Positions 1 through 6,580 of a DNA stretch of 8,970 nt are shown here, in pieces. Position 1 is the first letter of the stretch, and each line of letters opens with the position of its first letter. The position numbers and the translations under genes are program-made. The stretch lies in NCBI GenBank assembly GCA_012270525.1, contig JAAXIE010000231.1, positions 1 to 8,970 of the forward strand, read 5' to 3'. This DNA is from Dehalococcoidia bacterium (GTDB taxonomy: Bacteria > Chloroflexota > Dehalococcoidia > UBA3495 > JAAXIE01). The notes beneath the pieces are model-generated. The model ran no database searches. It saw only the letters and a program-made list of their open reading frames with translations, and was not told the origin of the DNA.

Positions 1-253
1 ACCGGAGCCTCTGCGTTATGCCGGCTAGATAGGCCAGAAGAGTAAAGCCCTCGTAGATGTCATGCTCGGAGGTGAACTCGGCCACCCCGGTGGAACTCCC
101 CACGTAGCGGGTCTCAGGTCGCACCGGCAGGGCTATATGATCGCCCACGAAAAGTCCGTAATACCCGAGTTCCTCGATACGGCGGGCATAAGGCTCTATG
201 GCTTCCACATTGGGGATTCCCCCAAGGTTCGGGAGCATGGCAGCAAAACGCAT
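1..253 (-). CDS. LLM-class flavin/F420-dependent oxidoreductase, N-terminal part (runs off left edge)
   Basis: Reading the minus strand from ATG at 253 gives 84 residues with no stop before the window edge. The protein starts MRFAAMLPNLGGIPNVEAIE, continues with RRIEELGYYGLFVGDH at about residues 26-41, and then IALPVRPETRY. This is the first beta strand and helix of the luciferase-like TIM barrel, with the 'E-x-x-G-(Y/F)-x-x-(L/V)-(F/W)-V-x-D-H' signature typical of F420-dependent LLM enzymes. The family is usually about 280-350 residues, so roughly three quarters is missing. The start follows a run of seven G (complement of 257-263), an imperfect ribosome binding site only 3 nt away. It begins 42 bp after the Rieske gene and is probably co-transcribed with it. 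The cofactor (F420 or FMN) and substrate cannot be decided from this fragment. It belongs to a different LLM subgroup from the gene at 1718-2761. Confidence 0.85.
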   Translation of the reverse strand, partial: MRFAAMLPNLGGIPNVEAIEPYARRIEELGYYGLFVGDHIALPVRPETRYVGSSTGVAEFTSEHDIYEGFTLLAYLAGITQRLR

Positions 254-295
254 GGTCCCCCCCAGTCTATCTGGCAGCCGCGCTTGCGTCTCAGC

Positions 296-1645
296 CTACC
301 CCTTGAGAAAGTCGAAATAGGCCCGTCCCGGCTTGTTGGGGACCCGGGGATTCGTCCTGGCCACGTACGGTCCCGTTCCCAAGAAGGGCGGGTGCTCGTC
401 CACGTACTCTTGCGCCCAAGCGAGGCCGGTTCTGTGCAACAGCTCTCTTTCTTCATCCTCTGTGGCCGCTTTCGGTACGTGGCTCACAGTATCGCTAGTG
501 TACGTGGGAATAATCCCATTCTCCCGAGGAGGCGGAGGTGGCTCCTGCCCCTGTTGCAACCCCCGGATCAGACCGCGGAACTTGTTGCGCAACATGATTA
601 CCCCACGGTCGGTGTCCGCTAGGTGTTCCAGGTCGTGCACGGCGATGTCGCGCTGCGTGATGATGGCCGAACCATCGCTGGGGTGTAGCTGCCTCTCCTC
701 AAAGGGGTCCTCCCAGTCGGCCAACTCGCCCCAGGAACGGGGAGGTTCTGGCGCATCCTCAGGGATACGCCGGAAGGCAAAGGTCACAGAATGGGTATCG
801 TCCACAGGCACAAACCATTCGGTGACGTAGCCCGGCCAGAAGGGGTGCTCGGTCAGTCCGTCTTCCTCGTTCCGGTTAATCTGGGCGATGTTGGGCAGGA
901 TGGCATCGGTCATCCGCAACCAGACATTGTCCTCCACCCGCCGCGCCGCCACATACACCATGCCCACAGGTGTACTGAGAAAATTAATGACGGGTATGGA
1001 AAGGAAGCCCGTGGAGAACTGCACGCCACTGGTCCGTGCGTGCAGGAAGGTAGTATGTACCGGGTCCATCACATTCTCGTAATTCTGGAGCCAGTTGCAC
1101 GGTGCGAGGTAGCCCCCGCTGGGAATGAGCTTGGTGCCCGGCACGGAGAAGGTGTCATATATGGGGAAATCGGGCTTCTTGTCCGGAGGTCCCATGTAGG
1201 CGAAGATCAGGCCGCTATACTCATACGTGGGGTAGGCCCCATGGCAGAGCCGGTCCTTGTAGGTGCTGGCAGGAGGTTCTCCCGGCGTGTCGAGAATCCT
1301 GCCGCCCACGCCGAATAGCCAGCCGTGGTAGCAACAACGTATGCCCTCTTCTTCCACCTGTCCGTACACCAGGGAACTCCCGCGGTGGGAGCAGTGGAGT
1401 TCCACTAGTCCCAGCTTCCCGTTGCCCGCTCGGAAGAGAACCAGCTCCTCGCCCAACACGCGTATGCCCATGGGCATGTTGGTCAGGTCAGACGACAGCG
1501 CTATCGGGTGCCAATACCGTCGGAAATATTCCCCCGCGGGCGTACCGGGCCCCACATGAGTCAGTTCAGAGTCCTCTGCTGGGACTTGATTGTGGTGGTA
1601 ACCTGCATATTCTTCCGTGAGGAAGCCGGTCTGCTGTGTTGTCAT
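296..1645 (-). CDS. Rieske non-haem iron oxygenase, alpha-subunit type (phthalate dioxygenase/LigXa-like)
   Basis: A 449-residue cytoplasmic oxygenase component, predicted to use O2 and electrons from a separate reductase to hydroxylate or O-demethylate an aromatic or related compound. The Rieske [2Fe-2S] motif C-x-H-x16-C-x2-H is complete: C85, H87, C104, H107. The catalytic domain has the D-x2-H-x4-H motif (D194, H197, H202), where D194 corresponds to the Asp bridging the Rieske and mononuclear iron centres. D324, in PSDGSAIITQ, fits the third iron ligand by comparison with related proteins. The segment TDRGVIMLR near 345-353 is typical of the LigXa-like C-terminal region. I chose ATG at 1645 over an upstream start at 1684 because GGAGG sits 7 nt before it and the paralog begins at the same point. 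No beta subunit or ferredoxin gene is adjacent, as expected for single-component alpha-type oxygenases. It has a C-terminal tail about 25-30 residues longer than its paralog at 5242-6510. It lies between two LLM genes, 72 bp after one and 42 bp before the other. Substrate unknown. Confidence 0.94.
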   Translation of the reverse strand: MTTQQTGFLTEEYAGYHHNQVPAEDSELTHVGPGTPAGEYFRRYWHPIALSSDLTNMPMGIRVLGEELVLFRAGNGKLGLVELHCSHRGSSLVYGQVEEEGIRCCYHGWLFGVGGRILDTPGEPPASTYKDRLCHGAYPTYEYSGLIFAYMGPPDKKPDFPIYDTFSVPGTKLIPSGGYLAPCNWLQNYENVMDPVHTTFLHARTSGVQFSTGFLSIPVINFLSTPVGMVYVAARRVEDNVWLRMTDAILPNIAQINRNEEDGLTEHPFWPGYVTEWFVPVDDTHSVTFAFRRIPEDAPEPPRSWGELADWEDPFEERQLHPSDGSAIITQRDIAVHDLEHLADTDRGVIMLRNKFRGLIRGLQQGQEPPPPPRENGIIPTYTSDTVSHVPKAATEDEERELLHRTGLAWAQEYVDEHPPFLGTGPYVARTNPRVPNKPGRAYFDFLKG

Positions 1646-1652
1646 CTGTTCG

Positions 1653-1657
1653 CCTCC
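1653..1657 (-). promoter_or_regulatory. Ribosome binding site deciding the Rieske gene start
   Basis: The minus strand reads GGAGG here, 7 nt before ATG 1645. This supports the internal ATG over the upstream in-frame start at 1684, which would add 13 residues (MVRLNATFHGGEQ) not present in the paralog. Confidence 0.7.
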
Positions 1658-1717
1658 ATGGAACGTCGCATTCAACCGTACCAACGCCGTCAGACGCGGG
1701 CAAGCTGCGCTGGCTGC

Positions 1718-2761
1718 CTAGAAATTGGGCATTACCTCGCGCGTAAGTTTTCGCACAAGGTCCTGCTTGTCGATTCCCGCCATCCCACAATAGAACAACC
1801 AGTTGGTGACCCCCATTTCCGCCAGCTCGCCCAGCCGACGGCTGACGTCACGAGGCGTACCCCAGAGTTGGGCCGACCGGCTAACCAGCCAGTCATAGAT
1901 CCCCAACTCTTTGGCCCGGCGTACCGTCCATGTCCCTCGGTCAGTGTTGTGGTAGGTAGCGGAGAAATCGTGTTCATCCCGGGTCAGTTGTAACAGGCGT
2001 TCGCGGTACTCCTCGGGTATCAGCTTGCCCTCCATGCTCCCCATGGTCATCCAATTCGTGTTCACACCGAGATTAGTGCGCATTCCCTCCTCCATGCTGG
2101 AGGAGAAGCTGAGTGCGGTCTGCCACCACACTTCCAGCTCATCCGGGTCGCGGCCGACCTCAGCGCAGCTATCGACGATGATACCCTTGATGTGCCGGAT
2201 ATTCTCTTCTCCATAGCCCATCGACATGATGAGTCCGTCGGCCACTTGCGAGGCCATGGCCAGCACCCGGGGTCCGGAACAAGCGACGTACACAGGTACT
2301 TGGGGGGGAAAGTCATGGTCGGGCCAATGGGGCGAGAAGGCAGCGCCTCGGTAGTGGCCCTCTCCACCACGGAGCAGTGCCTTGACCGCAAGGATGTACT
2401 CCTTGAGGTGTGCCACTGTGGCGATTCCCCTCTTCCCGATACTCCACAGAGCACTGTCTCCTGTGGCCAGTCCTAGCCCAATACGCCCCGGGGCCAGTTG
2501 CTCCAGGCCGTAGATGCCGCTGGCGGTAACCGATGGGTGTCGGGTCACCGGGTTGCTCACCGCCGAGACCACCTTTACACGAGAAGTGTTCATCGCGCAG
2601 TAGGCGGACACCACGTAGAGCTCTTTGGCCAGCATGGGCGAATCGGAGACACCCAGCATTTCCAGCCCTGACTCATCGGCAGCCTGGCACATCTGCAGTA
2701 TCTCCGAGTATGGACCATGAAGCACCCCGTTGATTCCGAAACGTACTTTAGCCGTAGTCAT
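1718..2761 (-). CDS. LLM-class flavin/F420-dependent oxidoreductase (methylene-H4MPT reductase-like)
   Basis: A 347-residue soluble enzyme of the bacterial luciferase-like superfamily, a TIM-barrel fold that uses FMN or coenzyme F420. Visible signatures are VRFGINGVLHGP at the first strand, SNPVTRHP at 69-76 (the non-prolyl cis-peptide region seen in Mer and related F420 enzymes), LAPGRIGLGLATGDSA at about 89-104 (cofactor phosphate-binding loop region) and the following helix HLKEYILAVKALLRGG. Length is normal for the family. The frame opens at GTG 2782, but ATG 2761 fits the family's usual N-terminus and is preceded by GAAGGGG. The spacing is short, so the start is only moderately certain. 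It is first in a likely operon with a Rieske oxygenase and a second LLM gene, after a 117-bp gap containing a large palindrome. LLM enzymes in such clusters often act as monooxygenases or F420-dependent dehydrogenases on breakdown intermediates. The reaction here is unknown. Confidence 0.92.
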   Translation of the reverse strand: MTTAKVRFGINGVLHGPYSEILQMCQAADESGLEMLGVSDSPMLAKELYVVSAYCAMNTSRVKVVSAVSNPVTRHPSVTASGIYGLEQLAPGRIGLGLATGDSALWSIGKRGIATVAHLKEYILAVKALLRGGEGHYRGAAFSPHWPDHDFPPQVPVYVACSGPRVLAMASQVADGLIMSMGYGEENIRHIKGIIVDSCAEVGRDPDELEVWWQTALSFSSSMEEGMRTNLGVNTNWMTMGSMEGKLIPEEYRERLLQLTRDEHDFSATYHNTDRGTWTVRRAKELGIYDWLVSRSAQLWGTPRDVSRRLGELAEMGVTNWLFYCGMAGIDKQDLVRKLTREVMPNF

Positions 2762-2820
2762 TGCCCCTTCATGTCGTCTCACATGCTATTAAGAATTAGG
2801 ACAAGCTGCCGCAGAACATC

Positions 2821-2852
2821 ACATGAGCCTTGGTTGCAACCAAGGCTCATGT
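2821..2852. repeat. Perfect 32-bp palindrome (terminator stem or operator)
   Basis: The left arm ACATGAGCCTTGGTTG is followed directly by its exact reverse complement, CAACCAAGGCTCATGT, with no spacer. As RNA it would form a 14-bp stem with a 4-nt loop. It lies 26 bp downstream of the solute-binding protein stop and 59 bp upstream of the next start. Neither strand has a T tract after the stem, so it is not a classical intrinsic terminator. A second, nested pair (GAACAT at 2814-2819 and ATGTTC at 2849-2854) gives an alternative partner for the right side. A factor-assisted terminator, an mRNA-stabilising 3' hairpin, or a binding site for a dimeric regulator of the downstream genes are all possible. 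Confidence 0.9.
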
Positions 2853-2878
2853 TCAAACCCTCCACTTGTCCCTTCTGC

Positions 2879-4390
2879 CTATTGCTCCCTGTGCTTGACG
2901 TACTCGTAGTTATTGAGCAGGTTCGATCCCAAGGCCTGCAGTGTCCACGTATCGATTGCACTCCCCACAGGAGCGACAGTAGCCTGCCGGTACAATGGCA
3001 TCACCATCACGTTGTCGAACATCCATCGCGCCATCTCTGCGAGAATGGCCCAACGGGCGTCGTCATCCAGAGTGGAGCCCGCTTCCTCCAGTTTCTCGGT
3101 GAACCAGGGATGCTCGAAGCCCAGGTTCAGGCCACTGGTAGGGTTGAAGAACAGGTCATAGGCGGGCAGGGGCGATAGCCCCGGGTTATTCACCAATGGG
3201 AAGACTGCCTTCGCGGTACGGTTCACCAAGCTCGGTCGGTAGGCCGAGTAGGGCTGGATGAAACCCTTGGTAGTGACTCCCACCCCTTCCCACATGGTGC
3301 CTACCGCCTCAAGAACAGGTATAACGCCCGGGAAGAACCCTTCACTGAGGGCTAGGTCTATCTCAATCCCGTCGGGCGCGACCTCCGCCAGTATCGCCCT
3401 GGCCTGGTCGGGATCGTAGTCCCAACTGAGTTCGTCCAAGCCAAATTGCTTCAGCCTGAAGCTGTGGCCCAGCCACCACTGCACGAACCAAGGCTCGCCT
3501 TCACCGAATGCCAGGTTGTTGAGCAGCTTCTGCCGGTCTATGGCCAGGCTCAACGCCAAGCGGACCTGGCGAGCCTTCTCCCATTCCTCGGACTCCAGGT
3601 CGCGGTCGCACGATACGTAGGCTACTGTGCAGTCGTAGGGGTTCTCCCCTAGAGGCACCCTGACGTTATCCTCGGCGTCTGGAAGGTGAGCGGGATGATC
3701 GGTCTGGTACTGCTGGCCCAGGAAGTTCAGGTACAGAGTTGCGCCTCCGGGCACCTGCATGAAGCGCACCCAGTCGAGGTTTTCCTGCTTGATGGTCTGA
3801 ACATCGGCCGTGGTGAACTGGCCCGTATCGATGCGCCCGATCACGAAGTTGGCGACCCTGGTGGAACTCTCCTTTATTTCATGCCAGATCATCTGCTCGA
3901 ATTCTGGAGTCTTGCGCCAGTGGTCCCGGACTGCCTCTACAACACGCCTGTCGCCACTGCGAAATTCAGTAGCTACCCACGGCCCTGTCCCTACCGACTC
4001 CATATTGGCCCGGTCCTCACCGACGGTGTCGTAATGTGCCTTGCTGTGCATGGCCATCACCGAGCCGGAACGGGGCGATCGGCTGTGCCATGTAATCTGG
4101 AAAGTGGGAGATGGGCGAGTCAATTGCACGGTATGATCGTCGATCTTCGTGAGCCCGCAGCCATCGCAGGTCCAGATGCGCCGCATGTGGCCCGCGGCCG
4201 CATGTGGCGAACCGTCGGCCACCACGTCATTGACAGACCAGATAAGGTCGTCGGCGTTGAATTGCCCGTAACCGTGGTGCCAAGGCACGCCTTCCTTGAG
4301 CTTGAGGGTGTATACGAGCCCAGCGGCATCACTGCTCCAGTCCTCAACCAGCCGGTTCTCCACCAGGTTGTCGGGTGTAGTGGCGAACAT
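2879..4390 (-). CDS. ABC-transporter solute-binding protein, family 5, N-terminally truncated (probable decaying gene)
   Basis: The 503-residue frame matches the extracellular solute-binding protein family 5 (dipeptide/oligopeptide/opine-type receptors). Features are LVEDWSSDAAGLVYTLKLKEGVPWHHG near the start (the 'L-A-x-S-W-x-x-s-D-g-x-x-Y-T-F-x-L-r-x-G-V-x-F-H-d-G' region), FNADDLIWSVNDV, the GTGPW turn at about 125-129, VRLALSLAIDRQKLLNNLAFGEGEP in the second lobe, and a C-terminal region ending MVMPLYRQATVAP. Complete members are exported lipoproteins or periplasmic proteins with a signal peptide and about 60-90 further residues before this point. Here ATG 4390 has no signal peptide, no lipobox and no convincing ribosome binding site, and an in-frame TGA lies 27 nt upstream. 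As it stands it could not be exported normally. It is either a pseudogene with a lost 5' end or affected by a sequence/assembly error. The remaining frame is intact, so the damage looks recent. No permease or ATPase gene is nearby. Confidence 0.85.
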   Translation of the reverse strand: MFATTPDNLVENRLVEDWSSDAAGLVYTLKLKEGVPWHHGYGQFNADDLIWSVNDVVADGSPHAAAGHMRRIWTCDGCGLTKIDDHTVQLTRPSPTFQITWHSRSPRSGSVMAMHSKAHYDTVGEDRANMESVGTGPWVATEFRSGDRRVVEAVRDHWRKTPEFEQMIWHEIKESSTRVANFVIGRIDTGQFTTADVQTIKQENLDWVRFMQVPGGATLYLNFLGQQYQTDHPAHLPDAEDNVRVPLGENPYDCTVAYVSCDRDLESEEWEKARQVRLALSLAIDRQKLLNNLAFGEGEPWFVQWWLGHSFRLKQFGLDELSWDYDPDQARAILAEVAPDGIEIDLALSEGFFPGVIPVLEAVGTMWEGVGVTTKGFIQPYSAYRPSLVNRTAKAVFPLVNNPGLSPLPAYDLFFNPTSGLNLGFEHPWFTEKLEEAGSTLDDDARWAILAEMARWMFDNVMVMPLYRQATVAPVGSAIDTWTLQALGSNLLNNYEYVKHREQ

Positions 4391-4435
4391 GCTAGCCAGC
4401 CTGTTGCCAACGGGTCAAGCAACCTCGGTCTTCAT
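4391..4435 (-). pseudogene. Possible 5' remnant of the solute-binding protein gene, broken by an in-frame TGA
   Basis: From ATG 4435, in the same frame as the solute-binding protein, the minus strand reads M-K-T-E-V-A, stop (TGA at 4415-4417), then P-V-G-N-R-L-A-S and the ATG at 4390. The next frame reads L-L-D-P-L-A-T-G across the stop. Family 5 proteins commonly have a 'T-E-x-L-D-P' strand here, so TEVA...DP...VGNRLAS looks like that segment with a small indel. If so, homology extends further upstream than the open frame but is disrupted, and the signal peptide region is absent because the hydrolase gene ends at 4444. The match is short and could be chance. Confidence 0.4.
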
Positions 4436-4443
4436 CACATCAT

Positions 4444-5214
4444 TCAGACTCCGTGCTTCATCAAGAAGCCTTCCACCAGATAGTTGAACACATCAGGCTT
4501 TTCCCAGTAGACCGAATGCGCTGCATCCGGTACCTCCGCCAGTGCCGAGCCTGGCAACAGTTCGTGTGCCTGCCGCACCGTTTCAGGCGATGCTACCCTG
4601 TCCTCCTGCCCCACAATGAACATCGTCGGCACACCTGACTCAGTGACGGCCTCGGGGGTGGGTCCCAGATAATCACCGCCCCTCAAGAGGTGGCGACCTG
4701 TACGATTGAAGGAGTTCAACTGCAGGAATAGGCAACACATGTTGGGGTCCCTTGCTTGGAACCCTCTGGAGACTGCCCTGTCGAGTTGAGACAACTTGTC
4801 CGAGATTTCACGGTCGTTCGACGTCAGGGCCTGCACCCCTTCGTCGTTCATGGCCCCCACGGTGTCGGCCATCACTAGGGCTGAGACACGCTCAGGATAG
4901 CGCGCCGCCATCCCCAAGCACGCTATGCCGCCCATCGACTGGGCTACTAGGGCGGCCCTCTCCACCTTCAGGTGGTCGAGCAGACCATGCAAGTCCTCCA
5001 CGAAGTCCCCACGGTCCGGCCCCTCGGGTATCTCCCTAGAGCGGCCAAAACCACGGTGATCGAAGGTGATGACTTGGCGGTTACGCGCGAAGTAGGGGAC
5101 CTGCTGGAACCAGACGGCATGGTTACCCCCCACCCCGTGGGCGAACACGATGGCGGGGCCTTCCCCGTGGCTCTCGTAATATATCTCTGTGCCATTGACT
5201 TTGGCGTCAGGCAT
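4444..5214 (-). CDS. Alpha/beta-fold hydrolase
   Basis: A complete 256-residue cytoplasmic hydrolase of normal length. It has the HG oxyanion-hole segment FAHGVGGN (24-31), DHRGFGRS (52-59), the nucleophile elbow VAQSMGG with S93, the acid in VGQEDRVA (D205) and the base in DAAHS (H233), so the Ser-Asp-His triad is complete. The elbow has Ala where Gly is usual (A-Q-S-M-G), which the small-x-Ser-x-small pattern allows. Such enzymes include esterases, lactonases, haloalkane dehalogenases and C-C bond hydrolases of aromatic meta-cleavage pathways. A Ser nucleophile argues against a dehalogenase, which uses Asp. The start ATG 5214 has AGGGAG 5 nt upstream and lies 27 bp after the Rieske gene, so co-transcription is likely. 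The context suggests hydrolysis of an oxygenase product or of the incoming substrate. The substrate cannot be told from sequence. Confidence 0.93.
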   Translation of the reverse strand: MPDAKVNGTEIYYESHGEGPAIVFAHGVGGNHAVWFQQVPYFARNRQVITFDHRGFGRSREIPEGPDRGDFVEDLHGLLDHLKVERAALVAQSMGGIACLGMAARYPERVSALVMADTVGAMNDEGVQALTSNDREISDKLSQLDRAVSRGFQARDPNMCCLFLQLNSFNRTGRHLLRGGDYLGPTPEAVTESGVPTMFIVGQEDRVASPETVRQAHELLPGSALAEVPDAAHSVYWEKPDVFNYLVEGFLMKHGV

Positions 5215-5241
5215 GGGGTCTCCCTTCCACGAGTCCTCGGA

Positions 5242-6510
5242 TTAGGGGGCGGTCTCCCGCGATGGCTTGGCCATGTATATTGCAACGGTGCGCCGACCGG
5301 TCTCCAAGAGCAGCTTGTGGTCTTCTTCTCGAGTCGGCGCAGATGGGACACGCCACACTGAGTTGTTGGCGTAGGTCGTGATGGGCTCACCCTGCTTGCG
5401 GACTAACCCCTTGGCGTCCCGCCCCTCCTGCACCGCTCGGATGCCATCCCTCACCAAGCCCCTCAGCATGATGACACCCCTGTCCGTGGCCCCCAAGCGC
5501 TCCATGGCATGTACCGCTATGGGTCGCTGCGTAACCTGAGCGTCCCAGTCCCCGGGAGACCGCTGGCGTTCTTCATAGGGCCTGTCGCCATCTTGACCAA
5601 AGGAAGGTCCCGGATGTGGGTCTCCTTCCCGCTGCCGCCGTTGGACGATGGTCATACAGTTGGTATCGTCTATCGGGACCAGCCAGAACGTGTTCGTCGC
5701 ACGATAAAAGCCGTGCTCCTCTGCCCCCTCCTCCGCATTGGTGGCTATCTGGTGCAGGGTCGGAGAGATGTAGTCCGTCATTCGCACGAAGACATTGTCT
5801 CCTACGCGCCTGCAGTGAATGTAGATCATCCCGATGGGAGTCTCCATCCAGTCCAGGGTCCCCAGTTCCTTGTGGGCATCGCTGAACCCGTGGCCCATCT
5901 CGATGGTGTGCAGGAAAGCAGTGTGCGATGGGTCCATGCAATTGTCCTTGACTTGCAGCCAGTTGCATGGCCAGTGGTGCTTGGTAACGGAGTGCCGGTC
6001 ATACCCGGGCAGACCGTAAGTATCGTAGATGGGGAACTCCGGCATCTTATCGGGAGGCCCCATGTATGCGAAGACCAGTCCCTGGAACTCGAGAACAGGA
6101 TAAGCCCCATGGCAGAGGCGGTCTTTGAACGTGCTCTCCGGTGGCTCTCCCGGCGTGTCGAGGATCGCCCCATCCACTCCAAACAACCAGCCATGGTAAC
6201 AACACCGGATCCCATCGGCCTCTATCTGCCCGAACTCAAGGGACGTCCCTCTGTGACTACAGTGCAGCTCGAGGAGCCCCGGTCGGTCGGAGCGGTCTCT
6301 AAAGACCACAAGCTCCTCTCCCATGATGCGGACAGCGATGGGCAGGTCCTTCAATTCTTCGGTGGAGACTACCGGATGCCAGAACCGGCGCAGATACTCT
6401 CCGCAAGGCGTTCCTGGTCCCACATGGGTCAATTCTTCATCTTCACTTGGCACGAACCGGTGATAGTAGGCCCCGTAGCGTTTGTCCAGGAAAGGTGCTC
6501 TTGTAGCCAT
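5242..6510 (-). CDS. Rieske non-haem iron oxygenase, alpha-subunit type (second paralog)
   Basis: A 422-residue oxygenase component clearly paralogous to the protein at 296-1645. ELTHVGPGTPCGEYLRRFWHP and the region around the iron-sulfur site are almost the same in both. The Rieske ligands C84, H86, C103, H106 are present with x16 spacing, the bridging Asp D193 and iron ligands H196 and H201 form D-x2-H-x4-H, and D321 (SPGDWDAQVTQ) fits the third ligand. TQRPIAVHAMERLGATDRGVIMLR resembles the LigXa-like C-terminal region more closely than the paralog does. Expected activity is hydroxylation or O-demethylation of an aromatic-type substrate with electrons from an unlinked reductase. The frame opens with GTG 6516, but AGGGAG at 6520-6525 sits 9 nt from ATG 6510 and only 3 nt from the GTG, so I prefer the ATG. 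It follows the beta-propeller gene by 70 bp and precedes the hydrolase by 27 bp. The catalytic pocket region at about 170-230 differs from the paralog, suggesting a different substrate. Confidence 0.94.
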   Translation of the reverse strand: MATRAPFLDKRYGAYYHRFVPSEDEELTHVGPGTPCGEYLRRFWHPVVSTEELKDLPIAVRIMGEELVVFRDRSDRPGLLELHCSHRGTSLEFGQIEADGIRCCYHGWLFGVDGAILDTPGEPPESTFKDRLCHGAYPVLEFQGLVFAYMGPPDKMPEFPIYDTYGLPGYDRHSVTKHHWPCNWLQVKDNCMDPSHTAFLHTIEMGHGFSDAHKELGTLDWMETPIGMIYIHCRRVGDNVFVRMTDYISPTLHQIATNAEEGAEEHGFYRATNTFWLVPIDDTNCMTIVQRRQREGDPHPGPSFGQDGDRPYEERQRSPGDWDAQVTQRPIAVHAMERLGATDRGVIMLRGLVRDGIRAVQEGRDAKGLVRKQGEPITTYANNSVWRVPSAPTREEDHKLLLETGRRTVAIYMAKPSRETAP

Positions 6511-6519
6511 GGCCACGGG

Positions 6520-6525
6520 CTCCCT
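6520..6525 (-). promoter_or_regulatory. Ribosome binding site deciding the start of the second Rieske gene
   Basis: The minus strand reads AGGGAG. Its distance is 9 nt to ATG 6510 and 3 nt to GTG 6516, favouring the ATG. The same AGGGAG occurs at 5220-5225, 5 nt before the hydrolase ATG. Confidence 0.55.
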
Positions 6526-6580
6526 TCAGAAATGTGGGAACCGGCTAACGAATAACGACAACTGCGGCTTCGGTGGTCAT

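Noticed and set aside
791..1318. A 175-codon plus-strand open frame
   Set aside because: It is antisense to the Rieske gene at 296-1645 and mirrors its codon pattern.
2762..2820. A possible promoter (AT-rich TAATTCTTAATAG on the minus strand) before the LLM gene
   Set aside because: No -35 box at an acceptable distance was found, so I could not support a promoter call.
3486..3496. An 11-bp copy (AACCAAGGCTC) of one arm of the 32-bp palindrome
   Set aside because: It lies inside coding sequence of the solute-binding protein and has no matching second arm nearby; an 11-bp match is likely chance.
3686..4483. A 265-codon open frame on the plus strand
   Set aside because: It is antisense to the solute-binding protein and runs into the hydrolase end. 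Its product has no family-like features.
5242..6510. Possible loss of an iron-ligand Asp in the second Rieske protein (Pro where the paralog has Asp in TQRDIAVH)
   Set aside because: The likely third ligand is the Asp in PSDGSA/PGDWDA a few residues earlier, conserved in both; Pro at the other position is usual in LigXa-like proteins.
5509..6555. A 348-codon open frame on the plus strand
   Set aside because: It lies opposite the Rieske gene at 5242-6510, which has complete metal-binding motifs. The antisense frame shows no recognisable motif or ribosome binding site and arises from the codon bias of the real gene.
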